From a candidate division KSB3 bacterium (GTDB taxonomy: Bacteria > Moduliflexota > Moduliflexia > Moduliflexales > Moduliflexaceae): a stretch of DNA of 64,000 nucleotides. A program made the position numbers and the translations under genes. Under the pieces are notes generated by a model that ran no database searches, was not told the DNA's origin, and was given only the letters and a program-made list of their open reading frames with translations. This document shows, in pieces, positions 1-8,994 of the stretch. Each line of letters starts with the position of its first letter. Positions within the stretch are counted from its first letter, which is position 1. Location: assembly GCA_002748425.1 (NCBI GenBank), contig PDSJ01000018.1, positions 62,001 to 126,000 of the forward strand, read 5' to 3'.

Positions 1-143
1 TCAAGTCGAGTCTCTTCGGAAACTCATTGTATGTGATCGTTGAAGGCGGAGATCTGCTTCTCGGCACGTGGCAGGGAATTTATTTTTGTGAGTTTGATGG
101 GGCCAGACGGCGAAAAGTGCATGTAAAACTGGTCAAAGGCTAA
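1..143 (+). CDS. YjbQ family protein, C-terminal fragment (5' end outside window)
   Basis: Reading from base 3, 46 residues run to a TAA at 141-143. They include the stretch [19 protein letters not shown], the characteristic C-terminal block of the UPF0047/YjbQ family (some members have weak thiamine-phosphate synthase activity; the physiological role is unsettled). Only the last third of a protein of about 140 residues is present, so the start and any upstream partner cannot be judged. It is followed by a gene-poor leader and a hairpin. Assignment rests on this motif alone but the match is distinctive. Confidence 0.8.
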   Translation, partial: KSSLFGNSLYVIVEGGDLLLGTWQGIYFCEFDGARRRKVHVKLVKG

Positions 144-161
144 GAGTCTACGATTGTGAGA

Positions 162-194
162 GTATTTTCTCATGCCTTCCTTTTGAGAAAATAC
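162..194. other. Perfect 11-bp inverted repeat in the 144-458 gap
   Basis: Arms GTATTTTCTCA (162-172) and TGAGAAAATAC (184-194) are perfectly complementary around an 11-base loop. There is no T-run on either side, so it is a weak terminator candidate for the YjbQ gene. An operator is equally possible because a -35-like TTGACG (195-200) follows directly, although no well spaced -10 is seen. I see no gene in the rest of 144-458. Confidence 0.5.
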
Positions 195-458
195 TTGACG
201 AAATTGTTTGGGACATTCAAAGATAATTTCCAATAGAAAGAAGCGGTGCGCAGCATGTTTCAGTGAAAAAGGAATGCGTGCATTGACCATTGAGCGACGG
301 CTCCCCGGATAAAGGCGCAGAGTTGTTGTGCTGTGAAAACCTGTTGGAACCCTGTTCCCTCATACGAGACGAAACAGGAAGAGACAGGGAATCTTCAGGC
401 ACGTCACGCAATATTCTCCAGGGGAGAAGATGACTGTTTTTTTTGAAGGAGGCAGTAT

Positions 459-866
459 ATGGCGAGTAATTCTTGTACATTTATCATTGTTCCTGATGCG
501 ACATCACAGTGTAAGCGCTATACCGTCTCAAAATCGGTGCTCTGGGGAATTGGAATTTCTTGTACGGTGACGCTGGTGGTTCTTGGGGTCGTCGTAGTCT
601 TACTCCTCAGTGAATATAACGCCGTGGCCGTTAAATCAAAACAGCTTGCCTGGCTTCAGAAGATCTCTTCCAGCCAGAGAAGTTCGATCGAACGTTACGA
701 GCAAGATATTAGTCAGGTCAGCAGGCAACTTGCCGGTATCAGACTGCTGAACTCGAGATTGCTGGTTCTGACCGGTTTAGACCCGGCTGCAACGAATGGA
801 AACGATGAAATGAAAGGAGTTGGCGGAGGAGAGGAAGACGGTTTGGAGTCCGCGAGTGAAGAATAA
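459..866 (+). CDS. Small single-pass membrane protein resembling the N-terminal part of M23 peptidases
   Basis: This 135-residue protein starts at ATG 459 with AAGGAGG about 10 bases upstream. Residues 1-25 contain the block FIIVPDATSQCKRYTVSK. A strong transmembrane segment follows (about 28-52), then a short coiled-coil stretch (about 60-105) and an acidic Gly/Glu tail. The order of short basic FIIVPD-type head, TM and coiled coil resembles the N-terminus of M23 LytM-type envelope peptidases, including an LTGLDP-like sequence after the coil. No HxxxD/HxH peptidase domain is present, so it is a stand-alone or truncated form. It overlaps the start of rdgB. Function unknown; perhaps a scaffold or activator of cell-wall enzymes. 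Confidence 0.55.
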   Translation: MASNSCTFIIVPDATSQCKRYTVSKSVLWGIGISCTVTLVVLGVVVVLLLSEYNAVAVKSKQLAWLQKISSSQRSSIERYEQDISQVSRQLAGIRLLNSRLLVLTGLDPAATNGNDEMKGVGGGEEDGLESASEE

Positions 867-1500
867 GCCGTTTTTATCAACTCAGAGGCAGATTCATATT
901 GTGGCTGCTACTGGGAATGCCGGCAAGATTCGTGAGATTGAAGCGATCTTCGAGCATTTCCCCTGGAAGGTGATCCCTGTCGGTCAGCTTGTTCCGAACT
1001 TTTCTGTGGTGGAGGATGGACAGACGTATCAGGACAATGCGATCAAAAAAGCTGTAACAGCGGCAAGTTTGACTGGCCGCGTCGTGATTGCTGATGACTC
1101 CGGTCTTGAAGTCGATGCTTTAGACGGGAATCCCGGAATGTACACTGCCCGTTTTGGAGGAGAGAATCTGCCGTTTTCTGAAAAAATTGCGTTGCTTCTT
1201 ACAATGCTTGAGGGCGTCAGCAACAGATCTGCGCGTTTTCGATGTGTGATTGCCGTGGCATCTCCGGCAGGAAAGACTGCAAGTGCTGAAGGTGTCTGTG
1301 AGGGGAGCATCAGCACTCATGCGCAAGGATCTCTGGGATTTGGTTTCGATCCGATATTCTTTGTCCCTGAGTATCATCAGACAATGGCTGAAATCCCGCC
1401 CTCTGTGAAAAATACGATCAGCCATCGCGCCAAAGCACTTGCTCAGTTACCTGCATTGTTAGCACCTCTTCTTGATGAGCTGTCTTCGTGTGCCCCCTGA
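856..1500 (+). CDS. rdgB: Non-canonical purine NTP pyrophosphatase (RdgB/HAM1)
   Basis: Hydrolyses ITP, dITP and XTP to monophosphates, keeping deaminated purines out of nucleic acids. Family hallmarks are all visible: the N-terminal ATGNAGKIREI substrate loop, ADDSGLEVDAL, GMYTARFGG, the GFGFDPIF block, and the terminal SHRAKAL basic motif. The frame is open from TTG 820, but I prefer GTG 856, which has TTTGGAG seven bases upstream and gives 214 residues, close to the usual 195-205. Either choice overlaps the preceding membrane-protein gene, which suggests translational coupling. Confidence in function is high, in the exact start moderate. Confidence 0.93.
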   Translation: MKNKPFLSTQRQIHIVAATGNAGKIREIEAIFEHFPWKVIPVGQLVPNFSVVEDGQTYQDNAIKKAVTAASLTGRVVIADDSGLEVDALDGNPGMYTARFGGENLPFSEKIALLLTMLEGVSNRSARFRCVIAVASPAGKTASAEGVCEGSISTHAQGSLGFGFDPIFFVPEYHQTMAEIPPSVKNTISHRAKALAQLPALLAPLLDELSSCAP

Positions 1501-1530
1501 CGCTTTTCCAAAAGAAATGTTAATTTTTTG

Positions 1531-1560
1531 TTGACATTTTCAGAAGGGTATTTTTTGGAT
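1531..1560 (+). promoter_or_regulatory. Probable promoter of the tRNA cluster
   Basis: A consensus -35 TTGACA (1531-1536) lies just after rdgB. The best -10 at normal spacing is TTGGAT (1555-1560, 18-base spacer), which is only a partial match. It sits 16 bases before the first tRNA. Confidence 0.45.
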
Positions 1561-1575
1561 ATATCATCATTCATA

Positions 1576-1650
1576 CGGGGCGTAGCGCAGCCTGGTTAGC
1601 GCGCCTGCCTTGGGAGCAGGAGGTCCCCAGTTCGAATCTGGGCGCCCCGA
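1576..1650 (+). tRNA. tRNA-Pro(TGG)
   Basis: Acceptor CGGGGCG (1576-1582) pairs with CGCCCCG (1643-1649). The anticodon stem CCTGC/GCAGG encloses loop CTTGGGA with anticodon TGG. The T-loop TTCGAAT is standard. The 3' CCA is not encoded. First of six tRNAs in one cluster. Confidence 0.97.
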
Positions 1651-1676
1651 TACGCAGGGGAGAGCTGAATTATTTT

Positions 1677-1750
1677 GCGCCTGTAGCTCAGCTGGATAGA
1701 GCATCTGCCTTCTAAGCAGAGGGTTGGGGGTTCGAGTCCCTCCAGGCGTA
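1677..1750 (+). tRNA. tRNA-Arg(TCT)
   Basis: Cloverleaf with acceptor GCGCCTG paired to CAGGCGT (the first pair is a G-T wobble). The anticodon stem TCTGC/GCAGA encloses CTTCTAA, anticodon TCT. T-loop TTCGAGT. No encoded CCA. Confidence 0.96.
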
Positions 1751-1787
1751 TTTTGTGCAGAATTTACGATTTCTCTGTCGAAGGTAT

Positions 1788-1862
1788 GGTGGGTGTAGCT
1801 CAGTTGGTTAGAGCGTCGGGTTGTGGCCCCGAAGGTCGGGAGTTCGAGCCTCCTCACTCACC
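1788..1862 (+). tRNA. tRNA-His(GTG)
   Basis: The anticodon stem TCGGG/CCCGA encloses TTGTGGC, anticodon GTG. The acceptor GTGGGTG (1789-1795) pairs with CACTCAC (1855-1861). The extra G at 1788 opposite C1862 is the G-1:C73 identity pair specific to histidine tRNA. No encoded CCA. Confidence 0.97.
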
Positions 1863-1913
1863 TTCTTTTTTTTATTTGCGGGATTTGTTGCCGGCAGAGC
1901 AGACTCTTGTGAT

Positions 1914-1987
1914 GCGCCCGTAGCTCAGTTGGATAGAGCGTCGGACTTCGAATCCGCAGGTCGCAGGTTCGAATCCTGCCGGGCGTG
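1914..1987 (+). tRNA. tRNA-Arg(TCG)
   Basis: Acceptor GCGCCCG (1914-1920) pairs with CGGGCGT (1980-1986). The anticodon loop CTTCGAA gives anticodon TCG. The outermost anticodon-stem position is a T/C mismatch, which is common in this bacterial isoacceptor. Second arginine tRNA of the cluster. Confidence 0.96.
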
Positions 1988-2028
1988 TTGCTGCTCTTTC
2001 TTAATGATGATGGAGTTGTCTTCAAAAC

Positions 2029-2110
<82 letters not shown>

Positions 2111-2152
2111 TAAACACTTGTAGCGTGTTTTGAATCAAAACATAAGATCCAA

Positions 2153-2224
2153 GCGGGAATAGCTCAGTGGTAGAGCATCGCCTTGCCAAGGCGAGGGTCG
2201 CGGGTTCAAATCCCGTTTCCCGCT
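2153..2224 (+). tRNA. tRNA-Gly(GCC)
   Basis: Acceptor GCGGGAA (2153-2159) pairs with TTCCCGC (2217-2223). The anticodon stem TCGCC/GGCGA encloses TTGCCAA, anticodon GCC. T-loop TTCAAAT. Last tRNA of the cluster, about 110 bases before tig. Confidence 0.97.
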
Positions 2225-2331
2225 TTTTGTATTGTTGTTGTATTGTACGTCAATGTGAGTCCCTTGCGGCCTCACTGTATTATTCATCACTGCATTCGCT
2301 GAAAGGCGAAGATTTAAGGATTGATGAACAC

Positions 2332-3552
2332 ATGAACGTTGTTGTGGAAGAGCTTGGCGCGTGCCGAAAGAAATTGACGGTTCAGCTTTCTGCTGATGAA
2401 GTTAATAAAGAATTTCAAACAGTTATTCAAAATGTCCGAAAAAGTGTTGCTTTGCCGGGCTTCCGAAAGGGAAAAGCGTCTTTAAGTACGATTAAACGAC
2501 GTTTTCGCCGTCAGATTCATGACGAAGTCAAAGAGAAATTGCTGGAAAATTCTCTTAAAGACGCTCTTGTCGAACAGAAACTTTCCCCAAGCGGGACGCC
2601 CTCTGTGGATCTGAAAAGTATTAAGGTCTCAGAAAATAAAGCGCTGGAATATGCGGCTGAAATTGAATTCTGGCCGGAATTTGACTTGCAGGACTATAAG
2701 GGCCTGGAAATTTCAAAGAAAAGAGCCGCTGAAACTACTGATGAGCAAATTCATGAAGCCCTGGATGAGTTACGCCGTCAGAATGCGACTCATGAGCCCC
2801 TTGATGAGACACATGTGATTGTTGATAATGATAATGTGACGGTAGATTATCAGCGCAGTCTGGAAGGCGAGCCTTTTGGAGAACCAGTGAAAGGTGTCTC
2901 TTTTGTCCTGGGTGTTGATCAGGTCTTTCCCGAGCTTTCCGAAAATGTCTTTGGAAAACACAAAGGCGACCGTGTGGAGTTTTCAACGACGTATAGCGAG
3001 GATGCACCGAATAAAAGTTTAGCGGGAAAAACCTTGGATTTTTCTATGCAAATCGTGAATGTTGAAAAAGTCGTTTTGCCCGAACTTGATGATGAATTTG
3101 CCAAAGACCTTGAAGAAGAGTCTCTGGAAGAGTTGCGACAGAAAATTGCTGAGAATATCAAATCACGGGCGGAACTGAATCTTGTGGCTGATGCGAAAAA
3201 TCGTTTGCTCTTGAACATGGCCGAATCATACGATTTTGATGTACCGCCTTCCATTCTGGAAGCTCAGAAAAAGACCTATCCTGATAAAGAAGACGCTGAA
3301 CTGGTCAATATGGTGCGAGCCGGACTGCTGCTGGCAAAGATTCAGGAACAAGAGGGGATCGAAGTCTCGGATGAGGAAGTCGATGCTGCGCTCGAACGCA
3401 TGGCAACAGGACAGGGATTGCCGGTCGCGGTCCTGCGCCAGTACCTGACGAGTCAGCCAAATGGATTCGATCGGATTATTTCGGATATTCGAGAGTCCAA
3501 AACCCAAGATTTTCTGTACGAACATGCAAAGGTTGTGGAGGAGGACGCGTAA
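2332..3552 (+). CDS. tig: Trigger factor (ribosome-associated chaperone and peptidyl-prolyl isomerase)
   Basis: Binds the ribosome exit tunnel and shelters nascent chains. The N-terminal ribosome-binding signature GFRKGKAS is at residues 43-50. A central FKBP-type region (about 150-240) follows, and then the helical C-terminal chaperone arms. The 406 residues are a little under the usual 430. The frame is open back into the tRNA-Gly gene, but the family N-terminus fixes the start at ATG 2332 (MNVVVEELG), with AAGGA 11 bases upstream. It leads the tig-clpP-clpX order found in many bacteria. Confidence 0.95.
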   Translation: MNVVVEELGACRKKLTVQLSADEVNKEFQTVIQNVRKSVALPGFRKGKASLSTIKRRFRRQIHDEVKEKLLENSLKDALVEQKLSPSGTPSVDLKSIKVSENKALEYAAEIEFWPEFDLQDYKGLEISKKRAAETTDEQIHEALDELRRQNATHEPLDETHVIVDNDNVTVDYQRSLEGEPFGEPVKGVSFVLGVDQVFPELSENVFGKHKGDRVEFSTTYSEDAPNKSLAGKTLDFSMQIVNVEKVVLPELDDEFAKDLEEESLEELRQKIAENIKSRAELNLVADAKNRLLLNMAESYDFDVPPSILEAQKKTYPDKEDAELVNMVRAGLLLAKIQEQEGIEVSDEEVDAALERMATGQGLPVAVLRQYLTSQPNGFDRIISDIRESKTQDFLYEHAKVVEEDA

Positions 3553-4137
3553 ATGCCACTCATTCCGATGGTGATAGAGCAAACCGGGCGTGGAGAGCGG
3601 GCCTATGATATTTATTCCCGACTGTTAAAGGATCGTATTATTTTTATTGGATCGCCGATTGACGATCTTGTTGCGAATCTTGTCGTTGCGCAATTATTGT
3701 TTCTCCAGGCTGATGATCCTGATAAAGATATCAATCTGTATATCAATAGTCCCGGAGGCTCAGTGACGGCTGGTTTAGCTATTTATGACACCATACAATA
3801 TGTCAAGCCCGATGTCTCGACAATCTGCGTCGGACAGGCTGCGAGTATGGGGGCGGTTCTGCTCGCAGCAGGAATGAAAGGGAAACGCTATTCACTTCCG
3901 CACTCCAGGATTTTGATTCATCAGCCGATGGGAGGTTTTCAGGGGCAGGCCACTGATATTGATATTCAAGCCCGTGAGATCCTGCGCATGAAAGAGGAGT
4001 TGAATCAGATTCTTCATATGCATACCGGGCAGGATCTGGAACGCATTCAGCAAGATACCGATCGCGATTATTTTATGGATTCGGAACAGGCTAAAGACTA
4101 CGGATTAGTTGATGAAATCATTTTGATGAGGCAATAA
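3553..4137 (+). CDS. clpP: ATP-dependent Clp protease proteolytic subunit
   Basis: Serine peptidase that forms the tetradecameric chamber of ClpXP. All three catalytic residues are visible: Ser98 in GQAASMGAV, His123 in LIHQPMGG, and Asp172. The 194 residues match the family. The ATG directly follows the tig stop codon, and a GGAGGAGG ribosome site lies inside the end of tig, so translation is probably coupled. clpX follows 27 bases downstream. Confidence 0.98.
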   Translation: MPLIPMVIEQTGRGERAYDIYSRLLKDRIIFIGSPIDDLVANLVVAQLLFLQADDPDKDINLYINSPGGSVTAGLAIYDTIQYVKPDVSTICVGQAASMGAVLLAAGMKGKRYSLPHSRILIHQPMGGFQGQATDIDIQAREILRMKEELNQILHMHTGQDLERIQQDTDRDYFMDSEQAKDYGLVDEIILMRQ

Positions 4138-4164
4138 AAAGCACGCGTGTAGGAAGCAAAGATT

Positions 4165-5400
4165 ATGGCAGAAAGAAAAGAGCAGAGCTTGAAGTGTTCA
4201 TTTTGCGGAAAAAATCAGGAAACCGTTCGGAAGTTGATTGCCGGGCCTTCCGTGTATATCTGTGATGAATGCGTCCAACTGTGTAATGAAATCATCCTTG
4301 AAGAAGAGGATATTCAGGTTGGTCGGGTCTCCCGGAAATTGTTGAAACCGAAAGAAATTCTTTCGATACTTGATGAATATGTTGTCGGCCAGGATGCGAC
4401 AAAACGTGTATTGTCGGTTGCGGTGTACAATCATTATAAACGGATCGAAGCTGATGCTGCGGTCGGTGACGTTGAGCTTCAAAAAAGCAACGTCCTCCTG
4501 ATCGGGCCGACCGGAACCGGAAAGACCTATCTCGCCCAGACTCTCGCCCGAATTTTAGACGTCCCGTTTACAATCGTCGATTGTACGACCTTGACTGAAG
4601 CGGGTTATGTCGGCGAAGATGTCGAGAACATTATTCTGCGCTTGCTCCAGGCGGCAGATTTCGATATTGAACGCGCAGAGCGCGGCATCGTCTATGTGGA
4701 TGAGATCGACAAAATCTCACGCAAAACAGACAGCCCGTCGATTACACGTGATGTGTCTGGGGAGGGTGTGCAGCAGGCCTTACTGAAAATCATCGAGGGC
4801 ACGGTCTCCAGTGTCCCGCCGCAGGGAGGAAGAAAACATCCGAATCAGGAGTATATCCAGGTGGATACCACGAATATCTTATTTATCTGTGGTGGTGCAT
4901 TTTCCGGATTGGAAAAGATTGTTGCCCAGCGGATCGGGAAGCATCAGATCGGTTTTAACTCAGAAGTTGACAGCATGACGCATGCCATGGAAATCGGCGA
5001 ATTGTTACGCCGCACTGAACCGGCCGATCTGTTGAAATATGGATTTATCCCTGAATTTGTCGGCCGTGTTCCCGTAATCGCCACGCTGAGTAAGCTCAGT
5101 GAGGAATCATTGGTCAAGATTCTGCAGGAGCCGAAGAATGCGCTGCTTCGCCAGTATCAGAAATTGTTTGAGTTCGATAATGTGAAGCTGCATTTCAAAG
5201 AGGAAGCCTTGCAGGCCATTGCCCACCGCGCAATGAAGCTGGAAATGGGGGCGAGGGGATTACGATCCGTGATGGAAAACCTCATGCTGGATCTGATGTT
5301 TGAAGTGCCGTCAATGCCGACAATACGTGAATGTATTGTCAGTGAAGACGTGATCCTGCACAACGCCGATCCGATCCTTCTTTACGAAAAAGCCGGTTAA
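4165..5400 (+). CDS. clpX: ATP-dependent Clp protease ATPase subunit ClpX
   Basis: AAA+ unfoldase that feeds substrates to ClpP. The N-terminal C4 zinc-binding domain uses Cys11, Cys14, Cys33 and Cys36. Walker A is GPTGTGKT at 114-121, Walker B sits in [10 protein letters not shown], and the sensor/arginine-finger region [10 protein letters not shown] is intact. The 411 residues are normal. It sits right behind clpP, as expected for ClpXP. Confidence 0.98.
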   Translation: MAERKEQSLKCSFCGKNQETVRKLIAGPSVYICDECVQLCNEIILEEEDIQVGRVSRKLLKPKEILSILDEYVVGQDATKRVLSVAVYNHYKRIEADAAVGDVELQKSNVLLIGPTGTGKTYLAQTLARILDVPFTIVDCTTLTEAGYVGEDVENIILRLLQAADFDIERAERGIVYVDEIDKISRKTDSPSITRDVSGEGVQQALLKIIEGTVSSVPPQGGRKHPNQEYIQVDTTNILFICGGAFSGLEKIVAQRIGKHQIGFNSEVDSMTHAMEIGELLRRTEPADLLKYGFIPEFVGRVPVIATLSKLSEESLVKILQEPKNALLRQYQKLFEFDNVKLHFKEEALQAIAHRAMKLEMGARGLRSVMENLMLDLMFEVPSMPTIRECIVSEDVILHNADPILLYEKAG

Positions 5401-5463
5401 GTCTGCTGTGTGAAAAGCAGGTGGCGCATTTGCCCATTGGACTTCGCCGCCTGAATAGACTGT

Positions 5464-6066
5464 ATGAGGCGAAATCAAGACGTACGCTTTATCAAAAGTG
5501 CTGTGAAAACAGATCAGTTCCCACGCCATTCTCTCCCGGAAATCGCGTTTATCGGACGTTCGAATGTCGGCAAATCTTCATTGTTGAATGCACTGGCAAA
5601 TAAAAAAACGCTTGCAAGAATCAGCAATACTCCTGGCCGCACACAGCTTATCAATTTTTTTGACATTCATGGAAAACTCTGTTTTGTCGATTTGCCGGGC
5701 TATGGTTTTGCTCAAGTTCCAGAGCATGTGAAAAAGCACTGGCAGCCGATGATCGAAGCCTATCTGCTGAAAAGTGAGGCATTGAGAGCTGTGGTCCTGA
5801 TCGTTGATGCGCGCCACAAGCCTTCACGCCACGACATAATGATGCGAGAGTGGCTGCAATGTTACGAAATTCCGGTGCTGATCGTTGCGACAAAAATCGA
5901 TAAAGTGCCGAAAACCAGGCGCAGTAAGCATCTCAAGCGGGTCAGAGAAACACTGAAACTTCAGTCTGCAGAGACTCTCTTACCGTTTTCCGCGCTGAAC
6001 GGGGAGGGCTTGAAGGCTGTTTGGCAGGCCGTTGTGCGAATGACATTGTCGTCAGCGCCGCTGTAA
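5464..6066 (+). CDS. engB: Ribosome biogenesis GTP-binding protein EngB/YsxC
   Basis: Essential small GTPase of large-subunit assembly. G1 is GRSNVGKSS at residues 31-39, the G2 threonine lies in SNTPGRTQ, G3 is DLPGYG (76-81), G4 is TKID and G5 is SAL. The 200 residues match the family. The ribosome site before ATG 5464 is weak, so the start is the least certain part. The gene lies 63 bases after clpX without a clear terminator and may belong to the tig-clp transcript. Confidence 0.95.
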   Translation: MRRNQDVRFIKSAVKTDQFPRHSLPEIAFIGRSNVGKSSLLNALANKKTLARISNTPGRTQLINFFDIHGKLCFVDLPGYGFAQVPEHVKKHWQPMIEAYLLKSEALRAVVLIVDARHKPSRHDIMMREWLQCYEIPVLIVATKIDKVPKTRRSKHLKRVRETLKLQSAETLLPFSALNGEGLKAVWQAVVRMTLSSAPL

Positions 6067-6235
6067 AAGAACGGTATTGTTCTGACAAGGTAAATAGACT
6101 TTCGAGCGATTGAAGGCAGCATTGTATGGTATGAAGTGTTCGGGGAATGTCGGATCTTGAGGTCGGGCACTGTTTTGTGGCGGGATGGCTGGACTACGTT
6201 GCTCGATCAAGATTCGGCACTCTTTGTGAAAGACG

Positions 6236-6982
6236 ATGATTACTGAAGAAATTTCGATGTTTGCGGCGTTTTTTGCCGGAATTCTGTCCTTTTTGTCTCC
6301 CTGTGTCCTTCCATTGGTGCCGGCCTATATTTCTTTTATGTCAGGGGTGTCGGTGGATGATCTCCGACAGAGCGAAAATCGTCGTGGGGTTTTGAAGAAA
6401 ACCTTGCTGACGTCACTGGCCTTTGTGATCGGCTTTACTGTGGTGTTCGTTGCGCTGGGAGCAACAGCCACGACAGTCGGAGAATTTTTGCTGACACGGA
6501 TTCAGTTTATCAGCAAAATCGCTGGAATTGTGATTATTGTCCTGGGGCTACATTTTTTGGGCTTGTTTAAAAGAGCGTTAGGCTTCCTGAATTACGAAAA
6601 GCGTTTCCATGTGCAAAAGGTACAGGCTGGCGCGGCAGGGGCATTTGTGATCGGCCTGGCGTTTGCATTCGGCTGGACACCTTGCGTGGGACCGATTCTG
6701 GGACCGATTCTCTTTCTGGCCGGTGGCCAGGAGACAGTCGGAAAAGGCATCTTGCTCTTGACCGCTTACTCTTTAGGACTCGGAATTCCGTTTCTGCTGA
6801 CAGCCGTTGCCACACAAAAGTTTCTGCATATTTTTGACAAAGTCAAACGTCATTTTCAGCTTATCGAGATCCTGAGCGGCCTCTTCCTGATCTTGGTGGG
6901 TGTTCTGATCTTTTCAGGGAAATTCGCCGTAGTTACGGCCAAACTGATTGAGTGGTTCCCCTGGCTGATGAATCTTTCCTGA
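6236..6982 (+). CDS. ccdA: CcdA/DsbD-type thiol-disulfide transmembrane electron carrier
   Basis: Six-TM protein that moves reducing equivalents from cytoplasmic thioredoxin to the periplasm, typically for cytochrome c maturation or disulfide repair. The two functional cysteines are in FLSPCVLPLVPAY (near residue 23) and FGWTPCVGPILGP (near residue 143), each within a TM helix. The 248 residues match CcdA rather than full DsbD, since no periplasmic domains are attached. ATG 6257 (MFAAFF) is a possible alternative start. No cytochrome or thioredoxin partner gene is next to it. It ends in a strong shared terminator. Confidence 0.9.
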   Translation: MITEEISMFAAFFAGILSFLSPCVLPLVPAYISFMSGVSVDDLRQSENRRGVLKKTLLTSLAFVIGFTVVFVALGATATTVGEFLLTRIQFISKIAGIVIIVLGLHFLGLFKRALGFLNYEKRFHVQKVQAGAAGAFVIGLAFAFGWTPCVGPILGPILFLAGGQETVGKGILLLTAYSLGLGIPFLLTAVATQKFLHIFDKVKRHFQLIEILSGLFLILVGVLIFSGKFAVVTAKLIEWFPWLMNLS

Positions 6983-6990
6983 CGTGTCCG

Positions 6991-7028
6991 TTTGTCAGGC
7001 AGTTCTCCGGAAGGAACTGCCTGACAAA
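6991..7028. terminator. Bidirectional intrinsic terminator between ccdA and the convergent secreted-protein gene
   Basis: A perfect 15-bp stem: TTTGTCAGGCAGTTC (6991-7005) and GAACTGCCTGACAAA (7014-7028) around an 8-base loop. The A/T ends supply short T-runs on both strands. It sits exactly between convergent genes. Confidence 0.85.
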
Positions 7029-7068
7029 ACTAAGCACTCTTCCCTTCCATACACACGGTTCGCGTGAT

Positions 7069-7836
7069 CTACTTCTGAAGGGAGTTGATTTCATCCAGCA
7101 GTTTGTTCATGCGCTTGGGATCCTGCTCCTGTTCCAGGATTTTGATCAGCAAGGGCAGGTCAACCTGTCTGCTGCGAATGGAAAGCAGTTTCACAAGAGC
7201 TCTGTCTTTCTCTGCCTTGCCGGCGCGTGAATCTAACAGCACCTGGGCATAATGTTCGATTGGGTTGACGGCTCCTTCTGAAACACCGTAGATTCGTCCG
7301 TTCGTGGGTTCCAGTACAAAGGTTTCCATCCAGTTCAGACTCATGTCGGGAGAATAGCGCCCGGTGCTGACATCGGGGTGCGTCAACAACATATCGCTCT
7401 TGACATAAAACCGCCCCTTTTTCCAGCTGTCCAGCTCGATACGACCGGGATACGGATCAATGCTGTGCAAGACCTGGTATTCCTCTGTCTGCAGGAACTT
7501 CCGGAGATCGATCACATCGAGGAATGAGTGCCCCTCCGCAACAGAGTAGACGGCGAGAAAACGACCGTCTCCAGACGCTTTGATCGCATTAATCGTTTTG
7601 AAACCCGGAGACACAGGGCCGATATGCCGATTGCCTGCAGGGTTGAGCAAAAACCATTGAGCACCGGCATTAGCAGTATTCACGACACACAGGCTTTCTC
7701 CCTGCAGAGGCAGGGCTTCGATGCTGATTCCAGGAATATCGCAGGGGGCGGCTTGTCCCGACTGTTCTTCTGCCCATGTCTGATGCGCGATAAGCAGGAG
7801 CAAGGCAAGACTTGTCCAACAGAACTGTTTCCACAT
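7069..7836 (-). CDS. Secreted or periplasmic protein of unknown function
   Basis: From ATG 7836 the protein opens with a classic signal peptide (MWKQFC, a hydrophobic core, then QTWA before EEQ). A mature domain of about 180 residues follows, rich in short beta-like stretches (FLAVYSVAEGHSFLDVIDL). The C-terminal ~50 residues are helical and repeat-like (IKILEQEQDPKRMNKLLDEINSL). The middle part reads like fragments of a WD/beta-propeller type sequence, but I recognise no family. The frame also stays open to a TTG at 7860; I prefer the ATG because the signal peptide begins there. Neither start has an ideally spaced ribosome site. Confidence 0.65.
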   Translation of the reverse strand: MWKQFCWTSLALLLLIAHQTWAEEQSGQAAPCDIPGISIEALPLQGESLCVVNTANAGAQWFLLNPAGNRHIGPVSPGFKTINAIKASGDGRFLAVYSVAEGHSFLDVIDLRKFLQTEEYQVLHSIDPYPGRIELDSWKKGRFYVKSDMLLTHPDVSTGRYSPDMSLNWMETFVLEPTNGRIYGVSEGAVNPIEHYAQVLLDSRAGKAEKDRALVKLLSIRSRQVDLPLLIKILEQEQDPKRMNKLLDEINSLQK

Positions 7837-8001
7837 AATCCTTTGCGGACGTTCGGGCAACGCGACACGTTACCTGAAGCCCGACATCCTCCTTTGTAAT
7901 AAAGTACGCACTGTCCTTGTAACGAACACAGGCTAGCGCTAAAGTCTAAATGAGTCAACAGAAAAATCATCAATTCTTCCAGGAAGTCAGGATGTGAGAA
8001 C

Positions 8002-8991
8002 TTAGCAAATGTCTAGATTCTTCTGAATGACCTCCTGATTCAGTAAGTGAAAGCCTAGTCCTTTGACGGTCACGATCTGTGAGGCAATATAGTTGGCAAA
8101 ACGCGCACACTGGGCCAATGGTTTTCCCTGGCAGTAAGCGTAAAGGAAACCGCCGGCATAGGAATCGCCTGCACCGGTAGAGTCCACGGCGCTGACTGGG
8201 AAGGCATCCACTTTTTCGACCATGTCTGTAATGACATAGGAGCCCTCTTTACCGATTTTTACAGCAGCGATCTCACAAGATTTTTGCAATTCTTTTCCGG
8301 CTTCCAGCGGAGATTCAATATCGGTCAGCATCATCATTTCCTGAGCGTTACCGAACAGGATATCAACATATTCTTTTATGATCGCGGGAAATTCACCGCG
8401 ATTACGCTCGACTAAAAAGGGGTCAGCGATATCAAAGCTGACTTTCAGCCCAAAGCGTTTGGCCTGCTCCATCGCATAGATCGCCGTATCTTTCTGCTCT
8501 TGTGTGTCCCACATATAGCCGGTGAGATAGAACACTTGTGACTCTTTCAGCAGATCGAGATCGATATCGTGTTTTTTAAACTCCCGACAGACCCCGAGAT
8601 GCGTATTCATTGTACGTTCGGCATCCGGAGTCGTCAGGATGATCGAGCTACCGGTCAGGCCGGACTTCATCCACTTGGTCAGAGTTTTGACGCCTTGCTG
8701 CGTGAGTTTTTCCTCATACGTGCCGCCGTATTCGTCATCAGCGACAATGCCGGTGTAGAGCGGTCGTCCTCCTGAGAAAGCGATGGTGCTCATCGTGTTA
8801 GCACAGCTCCCGCCCGGAAGCATCTCGGTGGGAATATTTTTGAGGCGATTGAGAATCGAGCGTGAGCGTTCTTCATCGATGAGATGCATAATCCCTTTGT
8901 CAACGCCGATACTTGCCAGAAAGCTTTCATCAACAAAAGCCTGAATATCGATCAGGGAATTCCCCATTCCAAAAACATCAAAGTGCGGCAT
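8002..8991 (-). CDS. PfkB-family sugar/nucleoside kinase, adenosine-kinase-like
   Basis: Ribokinase-fold kinase of 329 residues. It carries GMGNSLIDI at the N-terminus, the substrate loop GGSCANTMSTIAFSGG (PfkB signature 1) and the catalytic DSTGAGDSYAGGFLYAY motif with the anion hole and base Asp (signature 2). The arrangement resembles adenosine kinase and its relatives. It lies downstream of mtnP on the same strand, so a role in salvaging adenosine or a ribose product of methylthioadenosine breakdown is reasonable, but substrate cannot be read from sequence. The start ATG is separated from mtnP by a gap holding a hairpin and a palindrome, with no obvious ribosome site. Confidence 0.85.
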   Translation of the reverse strand: MPHFDVFGMGNSLIDIQAFVDESFLASIGVDKGIMHLIDEERSRSILNRLKNIPTEMLPGGSCANTMSTIAFSGGRPLYTGIVADDEYGGTYEEKLTQQGVKTLTKWMKSGLTGSSIILTTPDAERTMNTHLGVCREFKKHDIDLDLLKESQVFYLTGYMWDTQEQKDTAIYAMEQAKRFGLKVSFDIADPFLVERNRGEFPAIIKEYVDILFGNAQEMMMLTDIESPLEAGKELQKSCEIAAVKIGKEGSYVITDMVEKVDAFPVSAVDSTGAGDSYAGGFLYAYCQGKPLAQCARFANYIASQIVTVKGLGFHLLNQEVIQKNLDIC

Positions 8992-8994
8992 GCG

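Noticed and set aside
1914..1987. Possible tRNA-Arg pseudogene because of a T/C mismatch in the anticodon stem
   Set aside because: The same mismatch is common in functional bacterial tRNA-Arg(TCG).
2167..2331. An open frame that makes trigger factor 55 residues longer
   Set aside because: It begins inside tRNA-Gly and the added residues do not match the family N-terminus.
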